From an uncultured Clostridia bacterium (GTDB lineage: Bacteria; Bacillota; Clostridia; TANB77; CAG-508): a stretch of 46,184 nucleotides of DNA. Below, in pieces: positions 27,274-35,658 of the stretch. The stretch's first letter is position 1. Every line of letters begins with the position of its first letter. The stretch is taken from assembly GCA_944392505.1 (NCBI GenBank), contig CALXWU010000003.1:1-46184 (forward strand), given 5' to 3'. The notes under the pieces are model-generated. The model did not search any database and was not told the origin of the DNA. It saw only the letters and a program-made list of their open reading frames with translations. Made by a program: the position numbers and the translations under genes.

Positions 27274-27819
27274 ATGGGAGTAGAAACTTTTGCAGATTAT
27301 ATACTATCTGAAAAAGACTGGATAAAAAAAATGGAAATTGTATATTACTTGCAAAAAAGAACTGGAATCTTTTATGATAATTCAGTCGTTTTTAAGACAC
27401 TACTTACAAAATTATTTATTGATAGAACAGATTTAGGCATAGACAAAAATGAAGTTCTTACAGCAAGCCTATTATGGAGCTGCAAGAAAGAATTAACATC
27501 AAATGATATTTCAAAAATACAATCATTTGCAAAAGAAGGAGCTGAATTTTTATCTACCTTAGGTTTCAGCGAAAAATTCTGTAGAATATGTGAGGGCGTT
27601 AATAGATATAGTGGAATTACTCCTAGAGAAAAAGAAAGCGATATTCTAGAACTAACAGATCAATTTGGGGGAATGCTTTTAAGCAGACCGGAAAGAATTG
27701 CTTTTAAGCCAGATGAAGCATTGGTGTTACTCGAATATAGAAATTTGAAGTATAAAGATAATAGATATTTAGAAGAGTTTAAGAATTTTGTAACCAATAT
27801 GGAGGAAGTAAAAATATGA
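27274..27819 (+). CDS. Conserved hypothetical protein, about 181 residues
   Basis: I do not recognise a named family. The protein starts M-G-V-E-T-F-A-D-Y-I-L-S-E-K-D-W and is predicted to be helical and cytoplasmic. It contains L-L-W-S-C-K-K and a glycine-rich Q-F-G-G-M-L-L-S-R-P-E-R; a degenerate HD-type helical domain is possible but not shown. The frame is open back to 27172, but GAGGGAG lies just before 27274. The extended version would also need a CGG codon, which this genome otherwise avoids. It overlaps the next gene by four bases (ATGA), so the two are translationally coupled. Confidence 0.7.
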   Translation: MGVETFADYILSEKDWIKKMEIVYYLQKRTGIFYDNSVVFKTLLTKLFIDRTDLGIDKNEVLTASLLWSCKKELTSNDISKIQSFAKEGAEFLSTLGFSEKFCRICEGVNRYSGITPREKESDILELTDQFGGMLLSRPERIAFKPDEALVLLEYRNLKYKDNRYLEEFKNFVTNMEEVKI

Positions 27820-28073
27820 GTGGTTTAGTAGGAAGTATAGAAGCTATTTCGGCATGTTTTGATGGAATAGATCCAAAAGATATTAGGCAAGGAATAAAAG
27901 AGTGTATTAATAATGATACTAGAATAGCAAATGCTGAAAAAGAATTAATAGAAGAAAAACAGAAAGTAACTATACAGGAAGAATTAGATTCAGGAGTACT
28001 TACAGATGAAATACGTATGGATATGGGAGAAGAACCAGCTAAACCTGATGCAAAACAAGATATAGAAAGATAA
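27816..28073 (+). CDS. Small hypothetical protein, 85 residues
   Basis: No family recognised. It is an acidic soluble protein with a helix around N-A-E-K-E-L-I-E-E-K-Q-K and a disordered C-terminus rich in E, P, K and D. GGAGG lies upstream inside the previous gene, and the start codon overlaps that gene's stop. It probably acts with the upstream protein. A terminator follows at 28094. Confidence 0.65.
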   Translation: MSGLVGSIEAISACFDGIDPKDIRQGIKECINNDTRIANAEKELIEEKQKVTIQEELDSGVLTDEIRMDMGEEPAKPDAKQDIER

Positions 28074-28093
28074 AATATTTATATAAATAAATT

Positions 28094-28137
28094 AACAAAA
28101 GATTGGAAATGGAAAGCAACACCAGTCTTTTGTTTTG
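28094..28137 (+). terminator. Intrinsic terminator
   Basis: AACAAAAGATTGG (28094-28106) pairs with CCAGTCTTTTGTT (28122-28134) with one G-U wobble, followed by a T-rich stretch. It closes the unit ending with the 85-residue protein. Confidence 0.75.
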
Positions 28138-28235
28138 TGCTTTTATAAGACAAATAAGTAACAAAATAAGAAAACAGTACAAGTAAAGGTTTATAATTCA
28201 AACAAAGCAATAAAAAGGAGGAACAAAATAAAATA

Positions 28236-29429
28236 ATGAACGAAGTATTTGCAGATTTACATGTACATATAGGAAGAAGTGAAAATGGAAAACCAATCAA
28301 AATTACAGCTGCTAGATCACTAAATTTTGCTAATATCGCAAAAGAATGTGCTGATAGAAAAGGAATAAATATAGTAGGAATAATAGATTGCGCTTCACCT
28401 TATGTAATAGAGGATATAGAGAATTTTTTAAGAAGTGGAGAAGCATACGAGATAGAAGATGGAGGAATTATATATAAAGATAAAGTATGTATAATTCTAG
28501 GAAGTGAAATAGAAACAGCAGAAATAAATGATGAAGGAAGAACAGGAAGTGCTCATAATTTATGTTATTTCCCTAGTCTAAAGGATATAAAAGCATTTTC
28601 AAAAGAGATGGAAAGACATATTCATAATATAACGTTAAGTTCACAAAGAGCAGATATATCAGCATATGATTTAGTTGACATAGTGGAAAGATATAATGGA
28701 GTATTAATACCTGCTCATGCATTTACACCGCACAAAAGCTTTTATGGAAATTGTACAGATAGATTAAGCAAAATTTTCAAAGAAAAGTTTTACAAAATAT
28801 TTGCTATAGAACTTGGACTAAGTTCAGATACATATTTAGCAGATGAAATTTCTGAACTTGAAACACGTACTTTTATAACTAATTCAGATGCACATTCTCT
28901 ACCTAAAATAGCCAGAGAATACAATAAAATGTTATTAGATGGAATTAGTTTTAAAGAAGTCTTAAAAGCATTAAAAAATGAAGATGGAAGAAAAATATTA
29001 GCAAATTACGGGCTAGATCCAAAACTTGGAAAATATCATAGAACCTTTTGCGAAAAATGTGGAAAGCCAATTGAGGGAAAAGCACCTGTAACGAGATGCC
29101 CGGATTGTGATAGTAGCAAAATTACAATGGGCGTGTTTGATAGAATCGAAATGATAAAAGATAAAGAAAAAACCAAAAGTCCAGACTTTAGACCGCCATA
29201 CATATACCAAATTCCACTTTCTTTCATGCCAGGGCTTGGAGGAAAAACAATAGACAAGCTATTAAATAATTTTGAGACAGAAATGAATATACTTCATAAA
29301 TTATCAGAAGATGACATAGAGGCAGTAGTGGGAGCAAAAATCGCTAAAAATATAATTGCGGCAAGAACAGGAAATGTAAAAATACAAGCAGGTGGTGGAG
29401 GAGTTTATGGGAAACTAACTGCAAGCTAG
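28236..29429 (+). CDS. Endonuclease Q-like PHP-domain protein
   Basis: EndoQ cuts DNA 5' to deaminated bases (uracil, hypoxanthine, xanthine) in archaea and some bacteria. The 397 residues start with the PHP metal motif F-A-D-L-H-V-H-I-G. They continue with I-I-D-C-A near residue 49, G-S-E-I-E-T, P-A-H-A-F-T-P near residue 160 and N-S-D-A-H-S near residue 213. A zinc-finger-like C-E-K-C...C-P-D-C lies near residues 270-290. A helix-hairpin-helix-like tail follows (P-G-L-G-G-K-T-I-D-K-L-L). The AAGGAGG site lies 14 bases before the ATG. It matches the EndoQ subfamily rather than DNA polymerase X or histidinol phosphatase. Confidence 0.87.
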   Translation: MNEVFADLHVHIGRSENGKPIKITAARSLNFANIAKECADRKGINIVGIIDCASPYVIEDIENFLRSGEAYEIEDGGIIYKDKVCIILGSEIETAEINDEGRTGSAHNLCYFPSLKDIKAFSKEMERHIHNITLSSQRADISAYDLVDIVERYNGVLIPAHAFTPHKSFYGNCTDRLSKIFKEKFYKIFAIELGLSSDTYLADEISELETRTFITNSDAHSLPKIAREYNKMLLDGISFKEVLKALKNEDGRKILANYGLDPKLGKYHRTFCEKCGKPIEGKAPVTRCPDCDSSKITMGVFDRIEMIKDKEKTKSPDFRPPYIYQIPLSFMPGLGGKTIDKLLNNFETEMNILHKLSEDDIEAVVGAKIAKNIIAARTGNVKIQAGGGGVYGKLTAS

Positions 29430-29498
29430 AAAAAAATGTTCTAAATCTTATTTTATTGAATAGATATTATGTATAAAAATAATATCTAGGAGAAGAGA

Positions 29499-30149
29499 AT
29501 GAGAGAAGTACGTAAAAGAAGAAAAGCCAATAATATTAAACAATTGATTTTAAATCATTTTTATGAAAATATTAAAGCATACATTATAGTAATTATTATA
29601 TTTATTATAGGTATTGTTGCAGGAGTAATATTTATTAATAATACTAATGAAACACAAAGCACAGAAATACAAAATTACATAACTAGTTTTATAAATTCAT
29701 TAAAACAGGATTATCATATAGATAAATTAGAACTACTAAAAAAGTCTCTGGGAGATAATTTTATATTAATTTTAACCATGTGGTTTATAGGATCAACAGT
29801 TATTGGAATACCAATCATATTTGGAATAGTTCTATTTAGAGGATTTTGTATCGGGTACACAGTATCAAGCATTATTGCTTCTTTAGGAGTACAAAAAGGA
29901 TTAATATTTCTCTTTACAACTGTATTCCTACAAAATCTAATATTTATACCAGTAGTTATCTGCATGACAGTAAGTTGTATTAGGCTATATAAATCTATCA
30001 TGAGGGACAAAAGAAGAGAAAATATAAAGTTAGAAATAATAAGGCATACGCTATTCTCTATTGTTTTAATAATATTTTTAATAGTTGCAGCCCTAGTAGA
30101 AAGCTATATATCAACTAATTTACTTATGATATGTATTAATTTATTCTAA
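29499..30149 (+). CDS. spoIIM: Stage II sporulation protein M
   Basis: SpoIIM works with SpoIID and SpoIIP in peptidoglycan remodelling and membrane migration during engulfment of the forespore. The 216 residues have a basic N-terminus and about five membrane helices (I-I-V-I-I-I-F-I-I-G-I-V-A-G, then F-G-I-V-L-F-R-G-F-C-I-G-Y-T). The latter matches the family's central G-F-x-x-G-Y-T segment. The CTAGGAG site lies directly behind a 10-bp hairpin (29461-29470 with 29479-29488). Its position immediately before xerD is common in clostridia. Together with gpr it shows the host forms endospores. Confidence 0.92.
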   Translation: MREVRKRRKANNIKQLILNHFYENIKAYIIVIIIFIIGIVAGVIFINNTNETQSTEIQNYITSFINSLKQDYHIDKLELLKKSLGDNFILILTMWFIGSTVIGIPIIFGIVLFRGFCIGYTVSSIIASLGVQKGLIFLFTTVFLQNLIFIPVVICMTVSCIRLYKSIMRDKRRENIKLEIIRHTLFSIVLIIFLIVAALVESYISTNLLMICINLF

Positions 30150-30178
30150 AAAAAATTACAAAAAAACTTAAAATGTAT

Positions 30179-30207
30179 TTGCATTTTAGTAATAATTATG
30201 ATATAAC
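30179..30207 (+). promoter_or_regulatory. Candidate promoter for xerD
   Basis: TTGCAT at 30179-30184 and TATAAC at 30202-30207 are separated by 17 bases, about 60 bases before the xerD start. Confidence 0.45.
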
Positions 30208-30265
30208 ATATACAATGTTTATGTAAATCATATAGAATTAGATATTAATAAAAGAAGAAGGGGTA

Positions 30266-31156
30266 ATGACAAAGATGGAAAAACAAATTAAACAATTTTT
30301 GGATTTTTTACAAAATGAAAAAAGAGTATCAAACAACACACTACAATCATATAGCAGAGATATTCACCAATATGAGAGTTACTTAAGTCAAAATCGTATA
30401 AACTATCTTAAAGTAGACAACAAAAAAATTAATGATTATCTAAAACACTTACAAGATCTTAATAAAAAAACATCTACAATATCAAGAAATTTAGCTTCTA
30501 TTAGATCTTTTTATCAATATCTAATTAGAGTAAAGAAAATGAAATATGATCCAACAGAAAATATACAATCACCAAAAGTAGAAAAAAGAGTTCCAAGCGT
30601 ATTAACCTCAGAAGAGGTTGAACAATTATTAAGTCAACCTAAAGATGTAGATTTAAAAGGAACTAGAGATAAAGCAATGTTAGAGGTTGCATATGCAACA
30701 GGTATGAGAGTTACTGAAATAATATCATTAAACCTAGAAGATGTTAATTTACAAGAAGGTTTTATTTCATGTAGAACAGCTAACAAACAGAGAAATATAC
30801 CGTTAGGCTCTATCTCACTTGCAGCCTTAAATGAATATATTAAAGCTGCAAGACCAATAATGATAAAAGATGAAAATGAAAAATCTTTATTTGTTAATGT
30901 AAATGGAAAGAGATTAACCAGGCAGGGCTTCTGGAAAATAGTTAAGTTCTATAAAGAACAAGCCCATATAACGAAAGATATAACACCACATGTTTTAAGA
31001 CATTCTTTTGCAACACATTTATTACAAAATGGTGCAGACTTAAAAGCAATACAAACTATGCTTGGCCATTCAGATATATCTTCAACACAAGTATATACAC
31101 AATTCCAAGATCCAGGAATAAGAGAAATATATAAAAGGACACATCCAAGAGCTTAG
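30266..31156 (+). CDS. xerD: Tyrosine recombinase XerD
   Basis: This 296-residue site-specific recombinase resolves chromosome dimers at dif together with a XerC partner. The N-terminal SAM-like DNA-binding domain is seen in L-Q-S-Y-S-R-D-I. The catalytic set is R148 (T-G-M-R-V-T-E), K174, H242 and R245 (P-H-V-L-R-H-S-F-A-T-H), H268 (L-G-H-S) and the nucleophile Y277 (Q-V-Y-T). The length and the T-M-L-G-H-S-D-I-S-S-T-Q-V-Y-T end are typical of XerD rather than phage integrases. No attachment-site repeats were seen nearby. A second ATG at 30275 is a possible start. Confidence 0.92.
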   Translation: MTKMEKQIKQFLDFLQNEKRVSNNTLQSYSRDIHQYESYLSQNRINYLKVDNKKINDYLKHLQDLNKKTSTISRNLASIRSFYQYLIRVKKMKYDPTENIQSPKVEKRVPSVLTSEEVEQLLSQPKDVDLKGTRDKAMLEVAYATGMRVTEIISLNLEDVNLQEGFISCRTANKQRNIPLGSISLAALNEYIKAARPIMIKDENEKSLFVNVNGKRLTRQGFWKIVKFYKEQAHITKDITPHVLRHSFATHLLQNGADLKAIQTMLGHSDISSTQVYTQFQDPGIREIYKRTHPRA

Positions 31157-31162
31157 AAGGGA

Positions 31163-31258
31163 ACAAGGGACATACATTTTATTTTAGATTTGAAACACTG
31201 GGGACAGACATATGTCTGTCTTCTTCGTTTTACTTTTGCAACAAAATATGTGTCCTCT
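31163..31258. repeat. Diverged GGGACA repeat with central palindrome
   Basis: The perfect palindrome GACAGACATATGTCTGTC lies at the centre, behind CTGGG. Outer partly matching arms are AAGGGACATACATTTTATTT and its rough reverse ending ATATGTGTCCTCTT. It resembles the GGGACAG repeat family seen elsewhere in the window but is clearly diverged. It could also act as a terminator-like structure after xerD. Confidence 0.5.
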
Positions 31259-31284
31259 TTATTGTACAAAAATGAAAAAAATAC

Positions 31285-31313
31285 TTGACATAAGTGCCTA
31301 TAAAATATAAAAT
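31285..31313 (+). promoter_or_regulatory. Sigma-A promoter for rny
   Basis: A perfect TTGACA at 31285-31290 and TAAAAT at 31308-31313 are 17 bases apart, about 80 bases upstream of the rny start. Confidence 0.7.
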
Positions 31314-31398
31314 ATATATGTGGGAAAAAATATATTTTATGTTTTAGATATATTTATTGTACATTGAAAATTTAATATAAGAAAGAGGTGTAAGGATT

Positions 31399-32940
31399 AT
31401 GGATTTAATAATCAATATCGCCGTATTTCTAATCACAGCAGTTGTTTTCACATTTGTTGGTATTTTTGTGAGGAAAAAAATTGCTGAATCTAAATTAAAA
31501 AGTGCAGAAAATGAAGCAAAACAAATTTTAGACAGAGCAAAAATTGAAGCCGAAAATAATAAAAAAGAAGAAATTTTTAAGGCAAAGGAAGAAATTTTAA
31601 GTGCAAGAAAAGATTTAGATGACGAGATTAGAGAAAGAAGAGGCGAAGTACAACAACAGGAAAGAAGATTAATCCAAAAAGAAGAAAATTTAGAAAGAAA
31701 GCTTGAAATAATTGACAAAAAGGAAAAGGATTTAGCAAAAAAGGAGGAAAATCTTGAAGTTCAAAAAGAAGAATTAAAACAAGTAACTAACAGACAGATG
31801 TCTGAGTTGCAAAGAATTTCTGGATTATCTGCAGAGAATGCTAAAAAACAATTACTTACCGAAATCGAAAAAACTATGACAGCAGAAAAAGCTTCATTAG
31901 TTAGAGAAATGGAAAGCAAGGCAAAAGAAGAAGCTACAAAAAATGCTAGAGAGATTGTAAGTTATGCTATACAAAAATGTGCAGCAGATCATACCTCTGA
32001 AACTACAGTATCTATCGTTTCGCTTCCAAATGATGATATGAAAGGAAGAATAATAGGTAGAGAAGGTAGAAATATAAAAGCATTAGAAACCTTAACAGGA
32101 ATTGACTTAATAATTGATGATACTCCTGAAGCAGTAGTAATATCAGGATTTGACCCATTAAGAAGAGAAGTAGCAAAAATAGCTCTAGAAAAACTTATTG
32201 AAGATGGTAGAATTCATCCTGCTAAAATCGAAGAAATGGTAGAAAAGGCAAAAGAAGAAGTTGAAAATACCATTAAAGAAGAAGGAGAAAGAGCTGTTTT
32301 AGAAACAGGAGTTGTAGGCTTACATCCAGATCTAGTTAAATTAATCGGTAAATTAAAATATAGGACAAGTTATGGGCAGAATGTATTAAATCATTCAATA
32401 GAAGTTTCTAACTTGGCAAGGATAATGGCTGAAGAACTTGGATTAGATCCAAAACTTGCAAGACGTGCAGGTTTATTACATGATATAGGAAAAGCACTAG
32501 ACCATGATATGGAAGGAACACATGTTGAAATTGGTGTTGAAATATTAAAGAAATACAAAGAAAATGATAAAGTTATAAATGCTGTACAAGCACACCATGG
32601 AGACGTTGAACCTCAAACCATAGAAGCTGTTTTAGTACAAGCAGCAGATGCAATATCAGCCTCAAGACCTGGTGCAAGAAGAGAAACTCTTGAAACATAC
32701 ATCAAAAGACTTGAAGCTCTTGAAAACATTGCAGACTCATTTGATGGAGTTGAAAAATCTTTTGCTATACAAGCTGGTAGAGAAATAAGAATAATTGTAA
32801 AACCAGAAAAAATATCAGATGATCAAATGGTATTGATGGCAAGAGATATTGCTAAAAAAGTTGAGGATGAAATGGAATATCCAGGACAGATCAAAGTAAA
32901 TGTAGTAAGAGAAACGAGAGTTGTTGATTACGCTAAATAA
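31399..32940 (+). CDS. rny: Ribonuclease Y
   Basis: RNase Y is the membrane-bound endoribonuclease that starts mRNA decay in Bacillota. The 513 residues show the expected order: an N-terminal membrane helix ([14 protein letters not shown]), a long charged coiled coil (about 35-200), a KH domain with [11 protein letters not shown] near residue 218, and the HD phosphohydrolase domain. In the latter, L-L-H-D-I-G-K-A near residue 358 and A-H-H-G-D-V hold the metal ligands. The start follows GAAAGAGGTG. A GGGACAGGC repeat begins immediately after the stop codon. Confidence 0.96.
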   Translation: MDLIINIAVFLITAVVFTFVGIFVRKKIAESKLKSAENEAKQILDRAKIEAENNKKEEIFKAKEEILSARKDLDDEIRERRGEVQQQERRLIQKEENLERKLEIIDKKEKDLAKKEENLEVQKEELKQVTNRQMSELQRISGLSAENAKKQLLTEIEKTMTAEKASLVREMESKAKEEATKNAREIVSYAIQKCAADHTSETTVSIVSLPNDDMKGRIIGREGRNIKALETLTGIDLIIDDTPEAVVISGFDPLRREVAKIALEKLIEDGRIHPAKIEEMVEKAKEEVENTIKEEGERAVLETGVVGLHPDLVKLIGKLKYRTSYGQNVLNHSIEVSNLARIMAEELGLDPKLARRAGLLHDIGKALDHDMEGTHVEIGVEILKKYKENDKVINAVQAHHGDVEPQTIEAVLVQAADAISASRPGARRETLETYIKRLEALENIADSFDGVEKSFAIQAGREIRIIVKPEKISDDQMVLMARDIAKKVEDEMEYPGQIKVNVVRETRVVDYAK

Positions 32941-32998
32941 TGTCGCTTTTGGGGACAGGCGTTAAAAACGACAACCTTGTCGCTTTTAGGGACAGACC
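32941..32998. repeat. REP/MITE-like GGGACAGGC element, direct copies
   Basis: TGTCGCTTTTGGGGACAGGC (32941) is followed at 32977 by TTGTCGCTTTTAGGGACAGA. The whole segment aligns, in reverse orientation, with the element at 45840, and shares its core with 14411. It abuts the rny stop codon. Confidence 0.75.
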
Positions 32999-33020
32999 TA
33001 AAAAAGAGTTTGTATAATAT

Positions 33021-33057
33021 AAAAACCGTTATAAGATTTATCTTATAACGGTTTTTT
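33021..33057 (+). terminator. Intrinsic terminator
   Basis: AAAAACCGTTATAAGA (33021-33036) pairs perfectly with TCTTATAACGGTTTTT (33041-33056) around a 4-base loop and ends in a T-run. It terminates rny transcription past the repeat. Confidence 0.92.
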
Positions 33058-33164
33058 GTGTTACTATTGAATATTTTAACTCCTTCTGGTATGATATATA
33101 AAAATAAAATATGTATGATTTAATGGCAGAATGGGCATAATGTAAGAGAAGAAAGGTGAAAAAT

Positions 33165-34028
33165 ATGCAAGAATTAACACTAATTTTAGAAGGCGGAGCT
33201 TTAAGAAGTGTATACACCTCAGGAGTATTAGATGTTTTAATGAAATATAAAATCGAAGCAAATTACATTCTAGGTGTATCTGCAGGAGCATTAACAGGAA
33301 TGAATTATGTATCAAAACAACCAAAAAGATCTGCAGAGATTAATATTGAATATTGTGATAATCCAAGATATATAGGAATAAAAGCATTAAGAAAAGAAAA
33401 AGGATTTATTGGATATGATTATTTATTTAATGAAATATCTAAAAAAGAGAATCCATTTGATTTTGAAACTTTTAAAAGGTCAGAGCAAAAGTTTATTTCG
33501 GTTATATCAAATTGTGAAAAAGGCATAACAGAATATGTGGAGAAAAACGATTGTAAAGATGGTATATTTAAAGTAGTACAGGCCTCATCCAGTATGCCGT
33601 TATTTTCAAAAACAGTAAAAATTGGTAATTATCATTATTTAGATGGGGCAGTAACTATGCCAATACCAGTAGATTGGGCATTAGAAAGAGGTCACAAAAA
33701 TATACTTGTAGTTCTTACTAGAGATAGAGAATATAGAAAGCCTGAAGTTTCAAATGCAATGAAAAGAGTATACAAAAGAGTATATCGCAAATATCCAAAA
33801 TTAGTAGAAAAATTATGCACAATGCCAGAGAGATATAATAACATAAAAGTACATATCAATGACTTAGAAAAACAAGGCAGAATAATGGTAATTGCACCTA
33901 AAACTCCTGTAACTGTTTCAAGACTAGAAAAAGATAAAGAAAAGCTAAAAAAACTATATGAAGATGGTAAAAATGATATGGAGGAAAAAATCAATTTATT
34001 AGAAAGATTAATAAATCAGGAGGGATAG
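33165..34028 (+). CDS. Patatin-like phospholipase
   Basis: A cytoplasmic serine lipase/acyl hydrolase of about 287 residues using a Ser-Asp dyad. L-I-L-E-G-G-A-L-R-S-V-Y at the start is the oxyanion-hole loop. L-G-V-S-A-G-A-L near residue 38 holds the nucleophile (G-x-S-x-G), and L-D-G-A-V-T-M-P-I-P near residue 163 gives the D-G of the dyad. The ATG at 33165 has AAAGGTG at good distance and is preferred over a GTG at 33156. The C-terminus is charged and helical. The next gene starts 10 bases later, so the two are likely co-transcribed. The lipid substrate is unknown. Confidence 0.88.
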   Translation: MQELTLILEGGALRSVYTSGVLDVLMKYKIEANYILGVSAGALTGMNYVSKQPKRSAEINIEYCDNPRYIGIKALRKEKGFIGYDYLFNEISKKENPFDFETFKRSEQKFISVISNCEKGITEYVEKNDCKDGIFKVVQASSSMPLFSKTVKIGNYHYLDGAVTMPIPVDWALERGHKNILVVLTRDREYRKPEVSNAMKRVYKRVYRKYPKLVEKLCTMPERYNNIKVHINDLEKQGRIMVIAPKTPVTVSRLEKDKEKLKKLYEDGKNDMEEKINLLERLINQEG

Positions 34029-34037
34029 AATCACATA

Positions 34038-35411
34038 ATGAATGGAATTTATATTTCTGGGAATATAGCTGTTTTAATTATTCTTTCTATTTGTATCTAT
34101 ATTATAATTTCAAATAATAAAAAACAAAATCAACTATTTGAATATGCATATGTAGATCCAATAACGAAAAAAGGAAACATATATTATTTCAAAAAAAAAG
34201 GGCAAGAAATACTGGGAAAAAGGAAGTCAAATGAAATAGAGTTTAAACAATATATTCTGGTACTAGATATCAATAAATTTAAAATGATAAACAAAACATA
34301 TGGATATAAAGTAGGAGATGTTATCCTTAAAGGAATTGCAGAAGAACTAGAAAATCTGTTAGGAAAAGAAAGTTTAATATGTAGATTATCAAATGACTAT
34401 TTTGTAGCATTATTCGAATTTAAAGAAAATATTCATTATCTGTTAGAGGAAATGGTTAGGCACATTGAAAACTTGAAAGTAGGAGATACTGTATATAGTC
34501 TTTCTACAAATACAGGAGTATATAAATTAACAAATGAAGATAGAAATATTTCAGAGATATTGGATAGAGCTATCATGGCACATTCAGCCTCAAAGGGAGA
34601 AGTATTTGAGAAGTTTCATATATTTGACGAGAAAATAGAGGAAGAATTAGAAAAGGAAAGCAAGATAGAGCATGAAATGTATCAGGCTTTAAAGGATAGG
34701 GAATTTAAAGTATTTTATCAACCAAAATTTGATGCAAAAGCGGAAACACTATATGGAGCAGAGGCTTTAGTTAGATGGGAACATAAAGGTGAGATGATAC
34801 CTCCAAGCGAATTTATACCATTATTTGAGAAAAATAAGTTTATCTTGCAATTAGATTTATATATTTTTGAGCAAGTGTGTAGTGACATAAAAATGTGGAA
34901 AGAACAACTTGGAGTAGAGCCTGTTATCTCTGTAAATATATCAAGAGCACATTTTTTAGAGGATGATTTCTTGAAAAAATATATGTTGATAACCTCTAAA
35001 TATGGGATAAACACAAATAAGATAGATTTTGAGATAACAGAAAGTGCTACTATAGAAGCGGGAATCAATATCATTGAAATAATGAGAAATATAAAAAAGT
35101 TGGGCTTTCTTATATCAATTGATGATTTTGGAACAGGTTATTCGTCATTAAGTACTATTCAAGATATGCCTGCAGATATTTTAAAGATTGATAAGTCATT
35201 TGTAGATGGAATTGGCAGAAGTGAGAAAAATATAATAGATTATATTCTAACCATGGCTAAGGAATTAAACCTTATGACAATAGCAGAGGGAGTGGAAACA
35301 AAAGAGCAGCGAGACTATCTTTTAGCAAGAGGTTGTGATATAATTCAAGGATATTATTATGCAAAACCAATGCCAAAGGATGAATTTGAAGGATACCTAA
35401 AACAAAACTAG
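34038..35411 (+). CDS. Membrane-anchored GGDEF-EAL protein, probable c-di-GMP phosphodiesterase
   Basis: The 457 residues have one N-terminal helix (I-A-V-L-I-I-L-S-I-C-I-Y). A GGDEF-like domain (about 40-195) has its signature replaced by R-L-S-N-D-Y-F, so cyclase activity is unlikely. A C-terminal EAL domain (about 215-457) keeps E-A-L in G-A-E-A-L-V-R-W, N-I-S near residue 297, E-I-T-E, D-D-F-G-T-G-Y-S-S-L, K-I-D-K-S and E-G-V-E-T, which are the metal and catalytic residues. It should hydrolyse c-di-GMP, with the degenerate domain possibly sensing GTP. The ribosome binding site AGGAGGG lies in the tail of the patatin gene. Confidence 0.92.
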   Translation: MNGIYISGNIAVLIILSICIYIIISNNKKQNQLFEYAYVDPITKKGNIYYFKKKGQEILGKRKSNEIEFKQYILVLDINKFKMINKTYGYKVGDVILKGIAEELENLLGKESLICRLSNDYFVALFEFKENIHYLLEEMVRHIENLKVGDTVYSLSTNTGVYKLTNEDRNISEILDRAIMAHSASKGEVFEKFHIFDEKIEEELEKESKIEHEMYQALKDREFKVFYQPKFDAKAETLYGAEALVRWEHKGEMIPPSEFIPLFEKNKFILQLDLYIFEQVCSDIKMWKEQLGVEPVISVNISRAHFLEDDFLKKYMLITSKYGINTNKIDFEITESATIEAGINIIEIMRNIKKLGFLISIDDFGTGYSSLSTIQDMPADILKIDKSFVDGIGRSEKNIIDYILTMAKELNLMTIAEGVETKEQRDYLLARGCDIIQGYYYAKPMPKDEFEGYLKQN

Positions 35412-35474
35412 AAGAAAACTTAAATTGATTCTTAATTGTAATTTTAAACAAAAAGTAAAAATATACAAAACATA

Positions 35475-35503
35475 TTGACAACTACAAACAAATGTTTTAT
35501 AAT
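35475..35503 (+). promoter_or_regulatory. Consensus sigma-A promoter of the ORF6N gene
   Basis: A perfect TTGACA (35475-35480) and a perfect TATAAT (35498-35503) are separated by exactly 17 bases. Transcription should begin near 35510, leaving a leader of about 150 bases. Confidence 0.85.
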
Positions 35504-35537
35504 ATTACAAGATTTGATACAATGTTTTTATTGCATA

Positions 35538-35636
35538 GGAAATTTCGTCAGAAATTTCCGGAGCAACAAGGTTAAGTTACTTTGGGCCGTGCGTATTTGT
35601 GAAGCAAAACGCACATGTGGCGAAGCCACTTTTCTT
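35538..35636 (+). promoter_or_regulatory. Hairpin-rich leader before the ORF6N gene
   Basis: There are three hairpins in a row. GGAAATTTC/GAAATTTCC (35538-35559) has loop GTCA. TGCGT..TTTG/CAAA..ACGCA (35590-35613) is closed by G-GAA-type bases. GTGGC-GAA-GCCAC (35617-35629) is followed by TTTTCTT, which could act as a weak terminator. The last contains the GCGAAGC mini-hairpin, known for exceptional stability as DNA. The segment is much richer in G and C than its surroundings. It may be an attenuator, a small RNA or a mobile repeat; I know no matching RNA family. Confidence 0.55.
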
Positions 35637-35658
35637 ATAAAAGCAAGGATGTGATATT

